Shown piece by piece: positions 10,834 through 21,401 of a DNA stretch of 64,000 nucleotides; the first letter of the stretch is position 1; the number at the start of each line of letters is the position of its first letter. Made by a program: the position numbers and the translations under genes. The notes beneath the pieces are model-generated. The model was not told the DNA's origin, did not search any database, and was given only the letters and a program-made list of their open reading frames with translations. The stretch comes from an uncultured Pelagibacteraceae bacterium. Lineage in GTDB: Bacteria; Pseudomonadota; Alphaproteobacteria; Pelagibacterales; Pelagibacteraceae. The DNA lies in contig CACJZT010000002.1 in NCBI GenBank assembly GCA_902598015.1, forward strand, positions 120,199 to 184,198, written 5' to 3'.

Positions 10834-12127
10834 ATATATAAAAAATATCTTACCTAAAAGACTTTTTTATAGAGGTCTACTTATAGTTGCTGTTCCAATA
10901 GTAGTTATGCAAATAACTATATCGTTAGTTTTTTTTGATAGTCTATGGATCAAAACTAATTCAGGAATGACAAGAGCACTAGTTTCTGAAGTCAAAACAT
11001 TTGTAGATGCTTATGATAACGATGAAACAAATAAAGATTTTATAATAATTTTATTTAAAGAACATTTAGGTTTTAATATCAAATATGAAAAAGATAAAAT
11101 CTTACCAAATAAAATTCCAGAAAGATGGTTCAGTCCAGTGGATAGATCACTAAGAAGAGAATTAAAGAAAAAAAATTTAACCTACTGGTTTAATACAACA
11201 AACTTTAAGGAAGTTGTTGATTTGAAAATAGGATATTCAAAAGGATATTTTCAATTTTATATTCCAAGAGATAGATTAACTACAAGTTCAGCTAGATTAT
11301 TTGGTCTTTGGATAACATTGCCAGCATTGTTAATGATAGCTGTAGCAATAATTTTTTTAAAGAATCAAACTAGACCCATAACTAAACTTGCAGAAGCATC
11401 TGAAAGATTTGGTCGAGGGGAAGATATTGATGAGTTTAGACCTTCTGGAGCACTTGAAATTCGAAAAGCTGGTTATGAGTTTGACAAAATGAGAAAAAGA
11501 ATAATTAGACACCTTAATCAAAGATCTGAAATGTTATCAGGTATCAGCCACGATTTAAGGACACCTTTGACAAGGATAAAACTTCAAATAGCAATGATTA
11601 AAGACAAGAGTGTCGTGGAGAAACTCTCAAGAGATGTCGATGAAATGGAAAAAATGTTGAATGAATATCTTCAATTTGCAAGATCCGGGGCAAAAGATAA
11701 GACTGAAACATTTGATATTTCTATTCTTCTTGAGGATATTTGTAAAAAATACGAGAAACCAAATATAAAATATTTCTTAAAAGAGAGGGTTTATTTTGAT
11801 GGAAGAAAGAATTTAATTAGTAGGTGTATTAATAACCTTATAGATAATTCTCTAAAATTTGCTGACAATGTTGAGTTGTATCTAAAAAAAGGAAGATCAA
11901 CAATTAATATCTTAATAGAGGATGATGGTCCAGGAATACCACAGAAAGAACATCAAAATGTTTTGAAGCCATTTTATAAAATTGACAAAAGTAGATCAGA
12001 AACAAAATCAAGTGTTGGTCTTGGCTTAGCTATATCATCAGATGTCGTAAAATCACATGGGGGAGATCTTAAATTTGATAAGTCTAGTTTAGGTGGATTA
12101 AAAGTTATTATTTCTTTGCCCGTTTAG
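10805..12127 (+). CDS. EnvZ-like sensor histidine kinase
   Basis: Two TM segments, HAMP, H-box SGISHDLRTPLTRIKLQ, N-box, DDGPGIP, GLGLAIS. Confidence 0.92.
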   Translation: MKVMFYGLSKYIKNILPKRLFYRGLLIVAVPIVVMQITISLVFFDSLWIKTNSGMTRALVSEVKTFVDAYDNDETNKDFIIILFKEHLGFNIKYEKDKILPNKIPERWFSPVDRSLRRELKKKNLTYWFNTTNFKEVVDLKIGYSKGYFQFYIPRDRLTTSSARLFGLWITLPALLMIAVAIIFLKNQTRPITKLAEASERFGRGEDIDEFRPSGALEIRKAGYEFDKMRKRIIRHLNQRSEMLSGISHDLRTPLTRIKLQIAMIKDKSVVEKLSRDVDEMEKMLNEYLQFARSGAKDKTETFDISILLEDICKKYEKPNIKYFLKERVYFDGRKNLISRCINNLIDNSLKFADNVELYLKKGRSTINILIEDDGPGIPQKEHQNVLKPFYKIDKSRSETKSSVGLGLAISSDVVKSHGGDLKFDKSSLGGLKVIISLPV

Positions 12128-12350
12128 TTTTTTTTTTTATTTTTTTTTCAGCAATTTTTTTTTCTAATTTTTCAATTCTTTTATTTAATATATCTATTTC
12201 ATCTTTGCTTACTAAATTCATTTTAAGGATAATTTCCTCTTTTTTTGATCGTAAAATATTTACAACCTCGTCACTAAAATCTTTGTAATTTACGAGTCCT
12301 TCTTCCAAGAACTTTGCAAATTTATCAAATACGAATCTTGATTTTGACAT
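12108..12350 (-). CDS. UbiK/BMFP-domain accessory factor-like small coiled-coil protein
   Basis: 80 aa; KDEIDILNKRIEKLEKKI coiled coil after a short N-terminal domain, as in the YqiC/UbiK family. Confidence 0.7.
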   Translation of the reverse strand: MSKSRFVFDKFAKFLEEGLVNYKDFSDEVVNILRSKKEEIILKMNLVSKDEIDILNKRIEKLEKKIAEKKIKKKTKRAKK

Positions 12351-12398
12351 AATAATTTCTTATCAAAGTTTAAGTAATATTTATAATATTACAATTAA

Positions 12399-13175
12399 AT
12401 GTTTATTAATAATTTTGACCCAGTCGCTTTTGAGATCTTTTCATTTGAAATTAGATGGTATTCTTTGTCATATATAATTGGCTTAGTATTTGGTTGGTAT
12501 TTCGCAAAGAACAAACTAATTAAAGATAGCACTCAAAAAGAATATTTTGACGATTATATAACTTATTTGATCCTAAGTATCATCCTTGGTGGAAGACTTG
12601 GATATGTAATTATTTATGATCCAATCTATTTTATTAGTAATCCAGTTGAGATTATTAAAATCTGGCAAGGGGGTATGTCTTTTCATGGGGCATTAGTTGG
12701 AATTATTATTGGAACTTATTTTTTCTGCAAAAATAAAAATCAAAATATTTTTAGTTATTTAGATGTGGTTGCTGTTTGTTCTCCTATAGGAATTTTTTTA
12801 GGAAGAATATCAAATTTCATAAACTCAGAACTTTACGGCATAGAAACAAATGTACCATGGTCAGTAAAGTTTATAAAAATTGATGATTTAAATCGACATC
12901 CATCACAAATTTATGAAGCAATATTTGAGGGAGTTGTTCTATTTATTATTTTAAGTATGTTGTTTAATAGATTAAAGAAAATACCTGGGATTATTTCGGG
13001 GTATTTTTTAATTTTATACTCTTTTTTTAGATTTGTTATCGAGTTCTTCAGAGAACCTGATCAACAACTAGGTTATTTATTTTTCAATTTAAGTATGGGG
13101 CAAATAATAAGTTGTATAGCACTAACCTGCGGATTAATTATCGTCTATTATAAAAATGCTAATAGGACACAATAA
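12399..13175 (+). CDS. lgt: Prolipoprotein diacylglyceryl transferase
   Basis: IRWYSLSYIIGL, GGRLGYVIIYD, GGMSFHGALVG, RISNFINSELYG, RHPSQIYEA. Confidence 0.96.
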   Translation: MFINNFDPVAFEIFSFEIRWYSLSYIIGLVFGWYFAKNKLIKDSTQKEYFDDYITYLILSIILGGRLGYVIIYDPIYFISNPVEIIKIWQGGMSFHGALVGIIIGTYFFCKNKNQNIFSYLDVVAVCSPIGIFLGRISNFINSELYGIETNVPWSVKFIKIDDLNRHPSQIYEAIFEGVVLFIILSMLFNRLKKIPGIISGYFLILYSFFRFVIEFFREPDQQLGYLFFNLSMGQIISCIALTCGLIIVYYKNANRTQ

Positions 13176-14196
13176 AAAAATCTCATTGGATAGATTTATT
13201 TACAAATCTTTGTATGACAAAGATAATGGTTATTATATTAAAAAAAATCCTTTCGGAAAAAAAGGTGACTTCATAACATCTCCTAATATTTCTGTTCTTT
13301 TTTCAGAAATGATATCTATTTGGTTAATTTCATTTTGGGAGAATTTAAAAAAACCAAAAAAAATAAATATTGTAGAGCTGGGTGCAGGTAATGGTGAGAT
13401 GATGTCACAAATTATAAAAACTCTAAATAATTTTAGTGAAATTAGTTTATCTGCTAATTTCTTAATTTTAGAAAAAAGTCCATTACTGATAAAAATTCAG
13501 AAGAGTAAAATAGATAAGAAAAAAGCAAGTTGGATAAGAAATTTAAAAGAAATTCCAAAGGCTCCCACTATATTCTTGGCTAATGAGTTTTTTGATGCTT
13601 TTCCTATCAAACAGTTTTTAAAAAAAAGTGATAATTGGTATGAAAAATATGTAGCATACAAAAAAAATAAGTTTGAAGTTTGTGATCAAAAAGTGTCATC
13701 AAAAATAATTGAGAAATATTTAGGTAAAAATATAGAAAAAGAAAAATTTGTTGAATATTCACCTTTAGCAATGAAATTTGTTAACGAAATAGCAAATTTT
13801 ATTTTTAAAAATAATGGTGGTTTACTAATGATAGACTATGGCTTTACAAGTGGAAAAATGAAAAATACTTTGCAAAGTGTTGAGAAGCATAGAAAAATTA
13901 GTTTTTTAGAAAATCCCTATAACTCGGATATTACTCATTTGATAAATTTTAAAATGTACAAGAAAGAGTTTGCAAGTTCTAATTTGAAGTCTTTAATAAC
14001 TACCCAAGGTAATTTCTTAACAAAATTAGGAATATTAAAAAGAGCTGAGATAATAAGTGAAAATTTACAATTTAGTAAGAAAGCGGACATATTTTATAGA
14101 ATAAAAAGATTAATTGATGAAAAATATATGGGCTCTTTGTTTAAAGTTTTATTTGTAAGCAAATCTAAAAATAATTTTAATTTGGGTTTTAAGTGA
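13156..14196 (+). CDS. MidA/NDUFAF7-family SAM-dependent methyltransferase (DUF185)
   Basis: GDFITSPNISVLFSEMI, ELGAGNGEMM, ANEFFDAFPI, LLMIDYGF. Confidence 0.88.
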   Translation: MLIGHNKKISLDRFIYKSLYDKDNGYYIKKNPFGKKGDFITSPNISVLFSEMISIWLISFWENLKKPKKINIVELGAGNGEMMSQIIKTLNNFSEISLSANFLILEKSPLLIKIQKSKIDKKKASWIRNLKEIPKAPTIFLANEFFDAFPIKQFLKKSDNWYEKYVAYKKNKFEVCDQKVSSKIIEKYLGKNIEKEKFVEYSPLAMKFVNEIANFIFKNNGGLLMIDYGFTSGKMKNTLQSVEKHRKISFLENPYNSDITHLINFKMYKKEFASSNLKSLITTQGNFLTKLGILKRAEIISENLQFSKKADIFYRIKRLIDEKYMGSLFKVLFVSKSKNNFNLGFK

Positions 14197-14945
14197 TTAA
14201 GTCAAAAATTTTTGGAGATCAAAAATCCATTTCACATTATTTTTTCAATAGATTAGGAGGTGCCTCAAAAGGAATCTACAAAAGCTTAAATTGTGGAAAA
14301 GGTTCAAAAGATAAAATTGCTAATATAAGTAAAAATTTAAAAATAGTTTCAAAAAAAATAGGTTGTACAAGTGGGAATCTAGTTTCTCTTAATCAAATTC
14401 ACAGCAATAAAGTTCTTAAAATTAATAATGTTCCAAAGAAAAAATTGACTGGAGATGCGATGATTACAAATAAGCAAAATATTGCGATTAGTATACTTAC
14501 TGCAGATTGTGCGCCAATTCTAATTATAGAAAGAAAGCAAAAATTTGTTGGTGCAATACATGCTGGGTGGAAAGGTGCTTTTAAGGGAATAGTAAAAAAA
14601 ACAATTCAGCTTTTAAAAAAAAATGGATGCTCAGAGAAAGATATGATTGCTTGCATTGGACCATGTATAAAAAAAAATAGTTATGAAGTAAAAAATGATT
14701 TTTTTAAATTGTTTAAGTATAAAAATAAAAAAAATGTGAATTTCTTCACATTTAAAGGGAAAAAAATTTACTTTGATTTAAGCGAATATATAAAATCTCA
14801 ATTTTACGAAAATGGAGTTAAAAAAATAGATATAATAAAAAAGGATACCTACGCTCCAGAAAATAACTTTTTTAGTTCTAGGAGATCAAAAAAAAATAAT
14901 CATAACGATTATGGTAGAAATATTTCTGCAATTATGATTAAATAG
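14193..14945 (+). CDS. pgeF: PgeF/YfiH-family multicopper polyphenol oxidase (GTG start)
   Basis: HSNKV, TADCAPILI, GAIHAGWKGAFKGI, CIGPCIKKNSYEV. Confidence 0.9.
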   Translation: MIKSKIFGDQKSISHYFFNRLGGASKGIYKSLNCGKGSKDKIANISKNLKIVSKKIGCTSGNLVSLNQIHSNKVLKINNVPKKKLTGDAMITNKQNIAISILTADCAPILIIERKQKFVGAIHAGWKGAFKGIVKKTIQLLKKNGCSEKDMIACIGPCIKKNSYEVKNDFFKLFKYKNKKNVNFFTFKGKKIYFDLSEYIKSQFYENGVKKIDIIKKDTYAPENNFFSSRRSKKNNHNDYGRNISAIMIK

Positions 14946-14955
14946 GACATCTCGA

Positions 14956-15888
14956 ATGAAAATTCTCACAGGAAACAGTAATAAACATCTTAGTCAAAAA
15001 ATATCTAAATTTTTAAAAAATAGACTAGTGAATTCAAACATAAGAAAATTTGCAGACGGAGAAATCTATATAGAAATTAATGAAAATATTAGAGGCAATA
15101 GTATTTTTTTGATTCAATCTGTTTCATCTCCTGCAAATGATAATTTAATGGAATTACTACTATCGATTGATGCTTTAAAAAGATCATCGGCCAAAAACAT
15201 AACTGCTGTGATCCCATATTTTGGATATGCAAGACAAGATAGAAAGGTGGTTCCTAGAACATCTATATCTGCAAAACTTGTATCTAACCTTATTGCAAAA
15301 GCAGGAGCAGATAGAGTCGTTACAGTTGATTTACATTCTGGACAAATTCAAGGATTTTTTGATATTCCAGTAGATAACTTATTTGCAACTCCAATATTTG
15401 CTAGACATATAAAAAAGAAATTAAAAAAAAATAATATAATCTGTGTTGCTCCGGATGTCGGTGGTACTGCAAGAGCAAGAGCTTTAGGAAAATTGTTAAA
15501 TGTAGATTTAGCAATAGTAGACAAAAGAAGACCCGCACCTGGAAAGTCAGAAGTAATGAATGTAATTGGAAATGTGAAAAATAAAACTTGTATATTAGTT
15601 GATGATATAATCGACTCTGGTGGAACAATTGTAAATGCAGCTTCTGAATTAAAAAAAAGAGGAGCTAAAGATGTTCATGTGTATGTAACACATGGTGTAT
15701 TAAGTGGTAATGCTGTTGAAAAAATTAAGAAATCTTCGATAAAAAATTTAGTTGTAACTGATACGATAGATAATTCAATGAAAGTTAAAAAAGCTAAGAA
15801 TATTGAGGTATTAACAATCTCTAATTTGGTTGGAGAAGCTATTAAAAGAATATCAAATTCTACCTCAGTATCAGATCTATTCAAATAA
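14956..15888 (+). CDS. prs: Ribose-phosphate pyrophosphokinase
   Basis: RKFADGEIYIEINENIRG, PYFGYARQDRK, VDLHSGQIQGFFDIPVDNL, ILVDDIIDSGGTI. Confidence 0.97.
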   Translation: MKILTGNSNKHLSQKISKFLKNRLVNSNIRKFADGEIYIEINENIRGNSIFLIQSVSSPANDNLMELLLSIDALKRSSAKNITAVIPYFGYARQDRKVVPRTSISAKLVSNLIAKAGADRVVTVDLHSGQIQGFFDIPVDNLFATPIFARHIKKKLKKNNIICVAPDVGGTARARALGKLLNVDLAIVDKRRPAPGKSEVMNVIGNVKNKTCILVDDIIDSGGTIVNAASELKKRGAKDVHVYVTHGVLSGNAVEKIKKSSIKNLVVTDTIDNSMKVKKAKNIEVLTISNLVGEAIKRISNSTSVSDLFK

Positions 15889-15933
15889 TTTACTTGTAAA
15901 ATTTAGTTTCATAAGTTAAAAACCCGACACTTT

Positions 15934-16650
15934 ATGAGTTTATTAGCAGCCACAATAAGAGAAACAAAAACTAAGGGTGAAGTAAAATCACTCAGAAGTA
16001 AAGGTATGGTTCCAGGAATTATTTATGGAGGAGAAGAGCCAAATCAAAAAATCTCTGTCTCTGTTAAAGAAGTAAAAAATTTATTAAATAAAGAAAATAT
16101 TTTATCAAATATAATTTCAATTAATATTGATGGGAAAGAACAAAAAGTTTTACCAAGAGTTATTGATTTTGATACGGTTACAGATGAGCCCATACATTTA
16201 GATTTTTTAAGAATTGTTAAAGGTGCGAAAGTAATTTTAGAAATTCCAGTCAAATTTATAAACCACGAATTGTCACCAGGACTAAAAAGAGGTGGGGTTT
16301 TGAATATCGTAAGACGTAAAGTTGAATTAAGATGTCCTACAGAAAATATACCAACAGAGTTAGTTGTAGATTTAAATAACTTAGATATTGGAGCAAGTAT
16401 TAAAATATCTTTTATAAATTTACCTGAAAATGTAACACCTACAATTCAAGGAAGAGACTTTGTAATCGCAACAGTCGCAGCACCAACGGTTGTTAAAGAA
16501 CCTGAAAAACCAGCAGAAGCTGAGGGAGAAGGTGGAGAAGCTGCGGAGGCAGCTGCGGATGGAGATGCTAAACCTGTAGAAGGTGCAGAAAAAGCTGCAG
16601 AAGGCGATAAAGGAAAAGAAGAAGGAAAAGCTCCAGCAGAGAAAAAATAA
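15934..16650 (+). CDS. rplY: 50S ribosomal protein L25/CTC-type, with Ala/Glu/Gly-rich C-terminal tail
   Basis: VKSLRSKGMVPGIIYGG, PIHLDFLRI, CTC-type C-terminal domain; followed by pth and ychF. Confidence 0.93.
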   Translation: MSLLAATIRETKTKGEVKSLRSKGMVPGIIYGGEEPNQKISVSVKEVKNLLNKENILSNIISINIDGKEQKVLPRVIDFDTVTDEPIHLDFLRIVKGAKVILEIPVKFINHELSPGLKRGGVLNIVRRKVELRCPTENIPTELVVDLNNLDIGASIKISFINLPENVTPTIQGRDFVIATVAAPTVVKEPEKPAEAEGEGGEAAEAAADGDAKPVEGAEKAAEGDKGKEEGKAPAEKK

Positions 16651-16678
16651 TAATCTGTGAAAATAATAATAAAATAAA

Positions 16679-17239
16679 ATGTTGTTAATCGTAGGCTTGG
16701 GCAATCCAACACCAAACAGTCATAATAATAGACATAATATAGGTTTCAAAATTGTAGATGCAATAAATCAAAAATTTGGTCTTTCAAAGCAAAAACCAAA
16801 ATTTAAGGGTTTACTTACAACAGGCAATATCGGGGAAAAGAAAATTTATGCTATCAAACCCCTGACTTTCATGAACAACTCAGGAATATGTATAAGAGAA
16901 TTACTTGAATATTTCAAAATAGATGCAGAAGATGTCATTGTTTTTCATGATGATCTAGACGTTGAATTTGGAAAAATAAAGGCAAAATTTGGTGGATCAA
17001 GTGCAGGTCACAATGGAGTTGCTTCAATAGATAAATTTATTGGAAAAGACTATTCAAGAGTGAGGATCGGGATTGGAAAGCCAGAGAATAAAATGTCTGT
17101 ATCAGACTTTGTTTTAAATGATTTTTCTGATGATGAACAAGAACACTTAGAAAAAATTACTCACAATATAATAGACTCTATTGCTATTTTGATAGATAAA
17201 AAATTAGATTTATTCTCAAGCAAAGTTAACAATAATTAA
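16679..17239 (+). CDS. pth: Peptidyl-tRNA hydrolase
   Basis: LLIVGLGNPTPNSHNNRHNIGF, KPLTFMNNSG, FHDDLDVEFG. Confidence 0.96.
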   Translation: MLLIVGLGNPTPNSHNNRHNIGFKIVDAINQKFGLSKQKPKFKGLLTTGNIGEKKIYAIKPLTFMNNSGICIRELLEYFKIDAEDVIVFHDDLDVEFGKIKAKFGGSSAGHNGVASIDKFIGKDYSRVRIGIGKPENKMSVSDFVLNDFSDDEQEHLEKITHNIIDSIAILIDKKLDLFSSKVNNN

Positions 17240-18313
17240 ATGGGTTTTAAGTGTGGTATAGTTGGTTTACCAAATGTTGGTAAATCTACTTTATTTAATG
17301 CACTTACAAATTCAAGTAAAGCCCAAGCAGCAAATTTTCCTTTCTGTACGATAGATCCAAATATAGGCGTAGTGCCTGTACCAGATTATAGGTTAGATGA
17401 ATTAGTTAAAATTTCAAATTCAAAAAAAAAAATAAATACCACAATATCTTTTGTTGATATAGCAGGATTAGTCGAAGGAGCCTCTAAAGGTGAAGGATTA
17501 GGTAACAAATTCTTATCCCACATAAGAGAAGTAGACGCTGTTATTCATTTAATTAGGTGTTTTGATTCTGATGATATTCAGAATGTAAATCCAACAGTTG
17601 ATCCAATTAGAGATTTAGAAATAATTGAAACAGAGATGTCTTTAGCAGATTTGGAATCTATTCAAAAAAGACTAGATAAGAAAAATAAAAAAAATAATGA
17701 CGAAAATCAAAACCAAATTCTAGAAAGAGCTCAGAATTTAATTAATAATAACGATGATATAAATAAATTATACGAAGAATTTGATAAAAAGGATGTTAAA
17801 TTATCAGGATTATTGTCAACAAAACCTAAATTGTATGTTTGTAATGTTGACGAAAATAGCATTGATAAAGGCAATGATTATACAAAAAGTTTTATTGAAA
17901 AATATGGTTCTAAAAACACTCTAACTATTTCAGCTGAAATAGAAAATCAATTAAATGAACTAGAAAATGAAGAAAGAAAAAACTATATGAAAATGATCAA
18001 CGTAGATGATACTGGATTAAATTTATTAATCAAAAAAGGATATGACCTTTTATCTTTAGAGACGTTTTTTACCTCAGGAGTTGAGGAGACAAGGGCTTGG
18101 ACAATTAACAAAAATTGCATGGCGCCTCAAGCAGCAGGTATAATTCATACAGATTTTGAAAAGGGTTTTATAAGAGCAGAAACTGTGTCTTATAAAGATT
18201 TCGTTGGTAGTGGTGGTTGGTTAAAATCAAGAGAAAACGGTAAAATGAGATTAGAGGGTAAAGATTATATTGTTAAAGATGGGGATGTTCTAAACTTTAG
18301 ATTCAACACGTGA
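17240..18313 (+). CDS. ychF: Redox-regulated ATPase YchF
   Basis: GIVGLPNVGKSTLFNALT, FPFCTIDPNIGVV, AWTINKNCMAPQAAGIIHTDFEKGFIRAE. Confidence 0.97.
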   Translation: MGFKCGIVGLPNVGKSTLFNALTNSSKAQAANFPFCTIDPNIGVVPVPDYRLDELVKISNSKKKINTTISFVDIAGLVEGASKGEGLGNKFLSHIREVDAVIHLIRCFDSDDIQNVNPTVDPIRDLEIIETEMSLADLESIQKRLDKKNKKNNDENQNQILERAQNLINNNDDINKLYEEFDKKDVKLSGLLSTKPKLYVCNVDENSIDKGNDYTKSFIEKYGSKNTLTISAEIENQLNELENEERKNYMKMINVDDTGLNLLIKKGYDLLSLETFFTSGVEETRAWTINKNCMAPQAAGIIHTDFEKGFIRAETVSYKDFVGSGGWLKSRENGKMRLEGKDYIVKDGDVLNFRFNT

Positions 18314-19072
18314 CCATATCTTCTTCATTGTAAAGTAAACCAATACAGTCAATATTATCAAATAAGCTATAACTCTAAATCCTGTTTTATGTCTTTGCTC
18401 TAAATGTGGTTCCGCTGACCACATCAGAAAATTTGTAACATCTTTAGACATTTGCTCTGCGGTAGCTTTTGTTCCATCTGTATACTCAATTAAATCATCA
18501 GATAAAGGAGCTGGCATTTTAATTTTATTACCATACATATACTTGTTGTAATAAACACCATCATCAAGTTCTACACCCTCTGGTGGTTCAGAATATCCTA
18601 ACAGTAAGGAATAAATATAATCTGCTCCGCCCTTTCTTGCCTTAACTAGAACAGACATATCTGGTGGATAAGCACCACCATTAGCAGCTTTAGCTTCTTG
18701 CTCATTAGCATATGGCATCACAAATTTATCAGACAATTTGGCTGGTCTTACAAACATTTCTCCAGTGCTGTCAGGACCATCTGTTACCTCAAAACTTGCA
18801 GCTATTGCTTTAGCCTCTGCTTCAGAAAATTCTGGTCCACCCTTTTCTGCCAAATTTCTATAGGTTAAATATTTCATAGAATGGCAAGATGCACATACTT
18901 CTGTATATACTTGATAACCCCTTTGAAGTGATGCTCTATCAAATTTTCCAAAGAGACCTTTAAAAGTCCATTTAGTCTCTAAAAAAGGAGTTGATTTTTC
19001 AGCAGAGTTAGATGAATTTAGTACTATAACTGAGAATATTAATACAAAAAAAATATTTTTTAACTTTCTCAC
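18290..19072 (-). CDS. petC: Ubiquinol-cytochrome c reductase cytochrome c1
   Basis: [16 protein letters not shown] heme c site; [18 protein letters not shown]-terminal TM anchor. Confidence 0.96.
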   Translation of the reverse strand: MRKLKNIFFVLIFSVIVLNSSNSAEKSTPFLETKWTFKGLFGKFDRASLQRGYQVYTEVCASCHSMKYLTYRNLAEKGGPEFSEAEAKAIAASFEVTDGPDSTGEMFVRPAKLSDKFVMPYANEQEAKAANGGAYPPDMSVLVKARKGGADYIYSLLLGYSEPPEGVELDDGVYYNKYMYGNKIKMPAPLSDDLIEYTDGTKATAEQMSKDVTNFLMWSAEPHLEQRHKTGFRVIAYLIILTVLVYFTMKKIWSRVESKV

Positions 19073-20340
19073 TTTATTGTTTTTTCTATTTTTTCATCAC
19101 TCCTTACTGCAGCTAAATTTGGCGAGCCTCCTAAAACTGGCTCGGTAATACTCAAAGGCAGTGGGGTAGTTTTTTCTTTCCATCCTAAAACTGGAAGAAT
19201 AATTAAAAAATGCGCAAAGTAATACGCTGTAGCAACTCTTGCAATTAACAAGTACAATCCTTCAGCTGGCATAGCCCCTACATATCCTAGAATTAAAACA
19301 TCAGCTACCAGGATCCAGTAGAACTGTCTAAATAACGGTCTGAAAACTGCTGATCTAACTTTTGACGTATCCAACCATGGTAAAGCAGCTAAAATTAAAA
19401 TAGCTGATAACATAGCAACAACACCCATAAGTTTATCAGGAACAGATCTTAAGATCGCATAAAAAGGTAATAAGTACCACTCAGGAACTATATGAGCAGG
19501 AGTTACAAGTGGATCCGCCTCGATATAATTATCAGCATGTCCTAAAATATTTGGCTGATAAAATACAAACATCGCAAAAACAATACAAAACATTAATAAC
19601 GCAAAAGCATCTTTAATCACGATGTACGGATGAAACGGAACTGTATCTTTAGATGGCTTTTTAATATCAATACCAACTGGATTGTTATTTCCAGGAACAT
19701 GTAATGCCCATATGTGAAGTACTACAAGCCCTAGTATTAAAAACGGTATCAAGTAATGCAGAGTAAAAAATCTTGTTAAAGTTGGATTGTCAACTGAGTA
19801 ACCACCCCATAACCAAGTTGTTATACTCTCTCCCACAAGTGGTATTGCACTAAATAAATTTGTTATTACTGTTGCTCCCCAAAAACTCATTTGTCCCCAA
19901 GGAAGAACATACCCCATAAAAGCAGCTGCCATCATTAGCAGATAAATTATAATTCCAAGTATCCAAATTATTTCTCTAGGAGATTTATATGATCCGTAAA
20001 ATAAAGATCTAAAAATATGAATATAAACTGCAAGGAAAAACATAGAAGCACCATTTGCGTGAACATATCTTAACAACCATCCATAATTCACATCTCTCAT
20101 TATATGTTCAACACTGCTGAATGCCATATCTGCATGAGCAATGTAGTGCATAGCCAAAACTAATCCTGTAACTATTTGGGTAATTAAGCAAAAAGTTAAT
20201 ATCCCACCAAAAGTCCACCAGTAATTTAAATTTTTTGGTGTAGGGTAATCTGTTAGGTGATTTGCCAATGTAAGCAAAGGCAATCTATCATTAAACCATT
20301 TACCAAACTTTGAACTAGGTGTGTATTCGTGATCACTCAT
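19069..20340 (-). CDS. petB: Ubiquinol-cytochrome c reductase cytochrome b
   Basis: [62 protein letters not shown]. Confidence 0.98.
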   Translation of the reverse strand: MSDHEYTPSSKFGKWFNDRLPLLTLANHLTDYPTPKNLNYWWTFGGILTFCLITQIVTGLVLAMHYIAHADMAFSSVEHIMRDVNYGWLLRYVHANGASMFFLAVYIHIFRSLFYGSYKSPREIIWILGIIIYLLMMAAAFMGYVLPWGQMSFWGATVITNLFSAIPLVGESITTWLWGGYSVDNPTLTRFFTLHYLIPFLILGLVVLHIWALHVPGNNNPVGIDIKKPSKDTVPFHPYIVIKDAFALLMFCIVFAMFVFYQPNILGHADNYIEADPLVTPAHIVPEWYLLPFYAILRSVPDKLMGVVAMLSAILILAALPWLDTSKVRSAVFRPLFRQFYWILVADVLILGYVGAMPAEGLYLLIARVATAYYFAHFLIILPVLGWKEKTTPLPLSITEPVLGGSPNLAAVRSDEKIEKTIK

Positions 20341-20342
20341 AT

Positions 20343-20864
20343 TTATCCAATCTTAATCGTGTTAGTATTTACAAATTCGTATTTAGGTATCTCCATATTA
20401 GTTGGAGCTGGTCCTTTTCTAATTCTACCAGATGTATCATAATGAGAACCATGGCAAGGACAAAACCAACCATCATAATCACCTTTATCTGTTAATGGAA
20501 CACATCCTAGATGAGTACAAATCCCAAGCATCACTAACCATTCAGGATTCTTTGCTCTATCTTCATCTTTTTCAGGATGCTTAAGATCATTGATGTCAAC
20601 TGCTCTCGCTTTTTTAATTTCATCATCCGTTCTTCTCTTTATAAAAACAGGTTTACCTCTCCAAAGAACCGTTAAAGATTGTCCTGGTTGCATTGAACTT
20701 ACATCTACTTCTGTGCTTGCTAATGCTTTTACAGAGGCATCTGGGTTCATTTGATCGACTAATGGCCAAACAGCAGCACCTACTCCAACTGCACCTGCTG
20801 CGGCAGTAGCAGTAAACAAGAAATCTCTTCTGTTGGTCTTTTTTTCGTCTTTTTGATCTGACAT
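20343..20864 (-). CDS. petA: Ubiquinol-cytochrome c reductase Rieske iron-sulfur subunit
   Basis: CTHLGC and CPCHGSHYD [2Fe-2S] ligands; N-terminal Tat-like RRDFLF. Confidence 0.98.
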   Translation of the reverse strand: MSDQKDEKKTNRRDFLFTATAAAGAVGVGAAVWPLVDQMNPDASVKALASTEVDVSSMQPGQSLTVLWRGKPVFIKRRTDDEIKKARAVDINDLKHPEKDEDRAKNPEWLVMLGICTHLGCVPLTDKGDYDGWFCPCHGSHYDTSGRIRKGPAPTNMEIPKYEFVNTNTIKIG

Positions 20865-20924
20865 CTTTAATATTTTATAACTTTGGTAATATATGATTTC
20901 ATATAATAAAAAAGAGATATTTCT

Positions 20925-21401
20925 ATGGTAACAATGACACAGAAACCTTTAAAACACGGTCTAAAAGTAGCTCTATATCAGCCGGATATTCCTCAAAATA
21001 CAGCTTCAATTATTCGAACTTGTTCTTGCCTAGGTGCTAGTTTAGAAATCATTGAACCTTGTGGGTTTTTATTTAGCGATAAAAGGTTCAAGAGAGTTGT
21101 TATGGATTATTTAGATTACAGTGAAATTAAATTTTACAAGAGCTCTAAAGAATTCTTTGATGAAAATAGTAAAAATAGAGTAGTTTTAATGACGACAAAA
21201 GCTAGCAAAGTTTATACAAAGTTTAAATTTAAGCGTAATGATATATTGCTCTTTGGCAGAGAAAGTGCTGGTGTTCCAGAAGATGTACATTCTAAGGTTA
21301 ATGAAAGAATTAAGATTCCAATGCTAAAAAATAAAAGATCGTTAAACATTTCAATATCAGTGGCCATAGGAGCTTCAGAATTTATAAGACAGTTAGGTTA
21401 A
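20925..21401 (+). CDS. trmL: tRNA (cytidine(34)-2'-O)-methyltransferase, SPOUT family
   Basis: [53 protein letters not shown]. Confidence 0.9.
   Translation: MVTMTQKPLKHGLKVALYQPDIPQNTASIIRTCSCLGASLEIIEPCGFLFSDKRFKRVVMDYLDYSEIKFYKSSKEFFDENSKNRVVLMTTKASKVYTKFKFKRNDILLFGRESAGVPEDVHSKVNERIKIPMLKNKRSLNISISVAIGASEFIRQLG

Noticed and set aside
12120-12175. Poly-T tracts after the EnvZ-like kinase as a possible terminator or slippage site
   Set aside because: They encode the Lys-rich C-terminus of the minus-strand UbiK-like protein in frame (KKIAEKKIKKKTKRAKK); no upstream stem found and no frame disruption.
16420-16715. Two overlapping minus-strand ORFs (94 and 89 aa) opposite the rplY tail
   Set aside because: Produced by the low-complexity L25 tail in reverse (Ser/Phe- or Ala/Ser-rich); no credible protein features.
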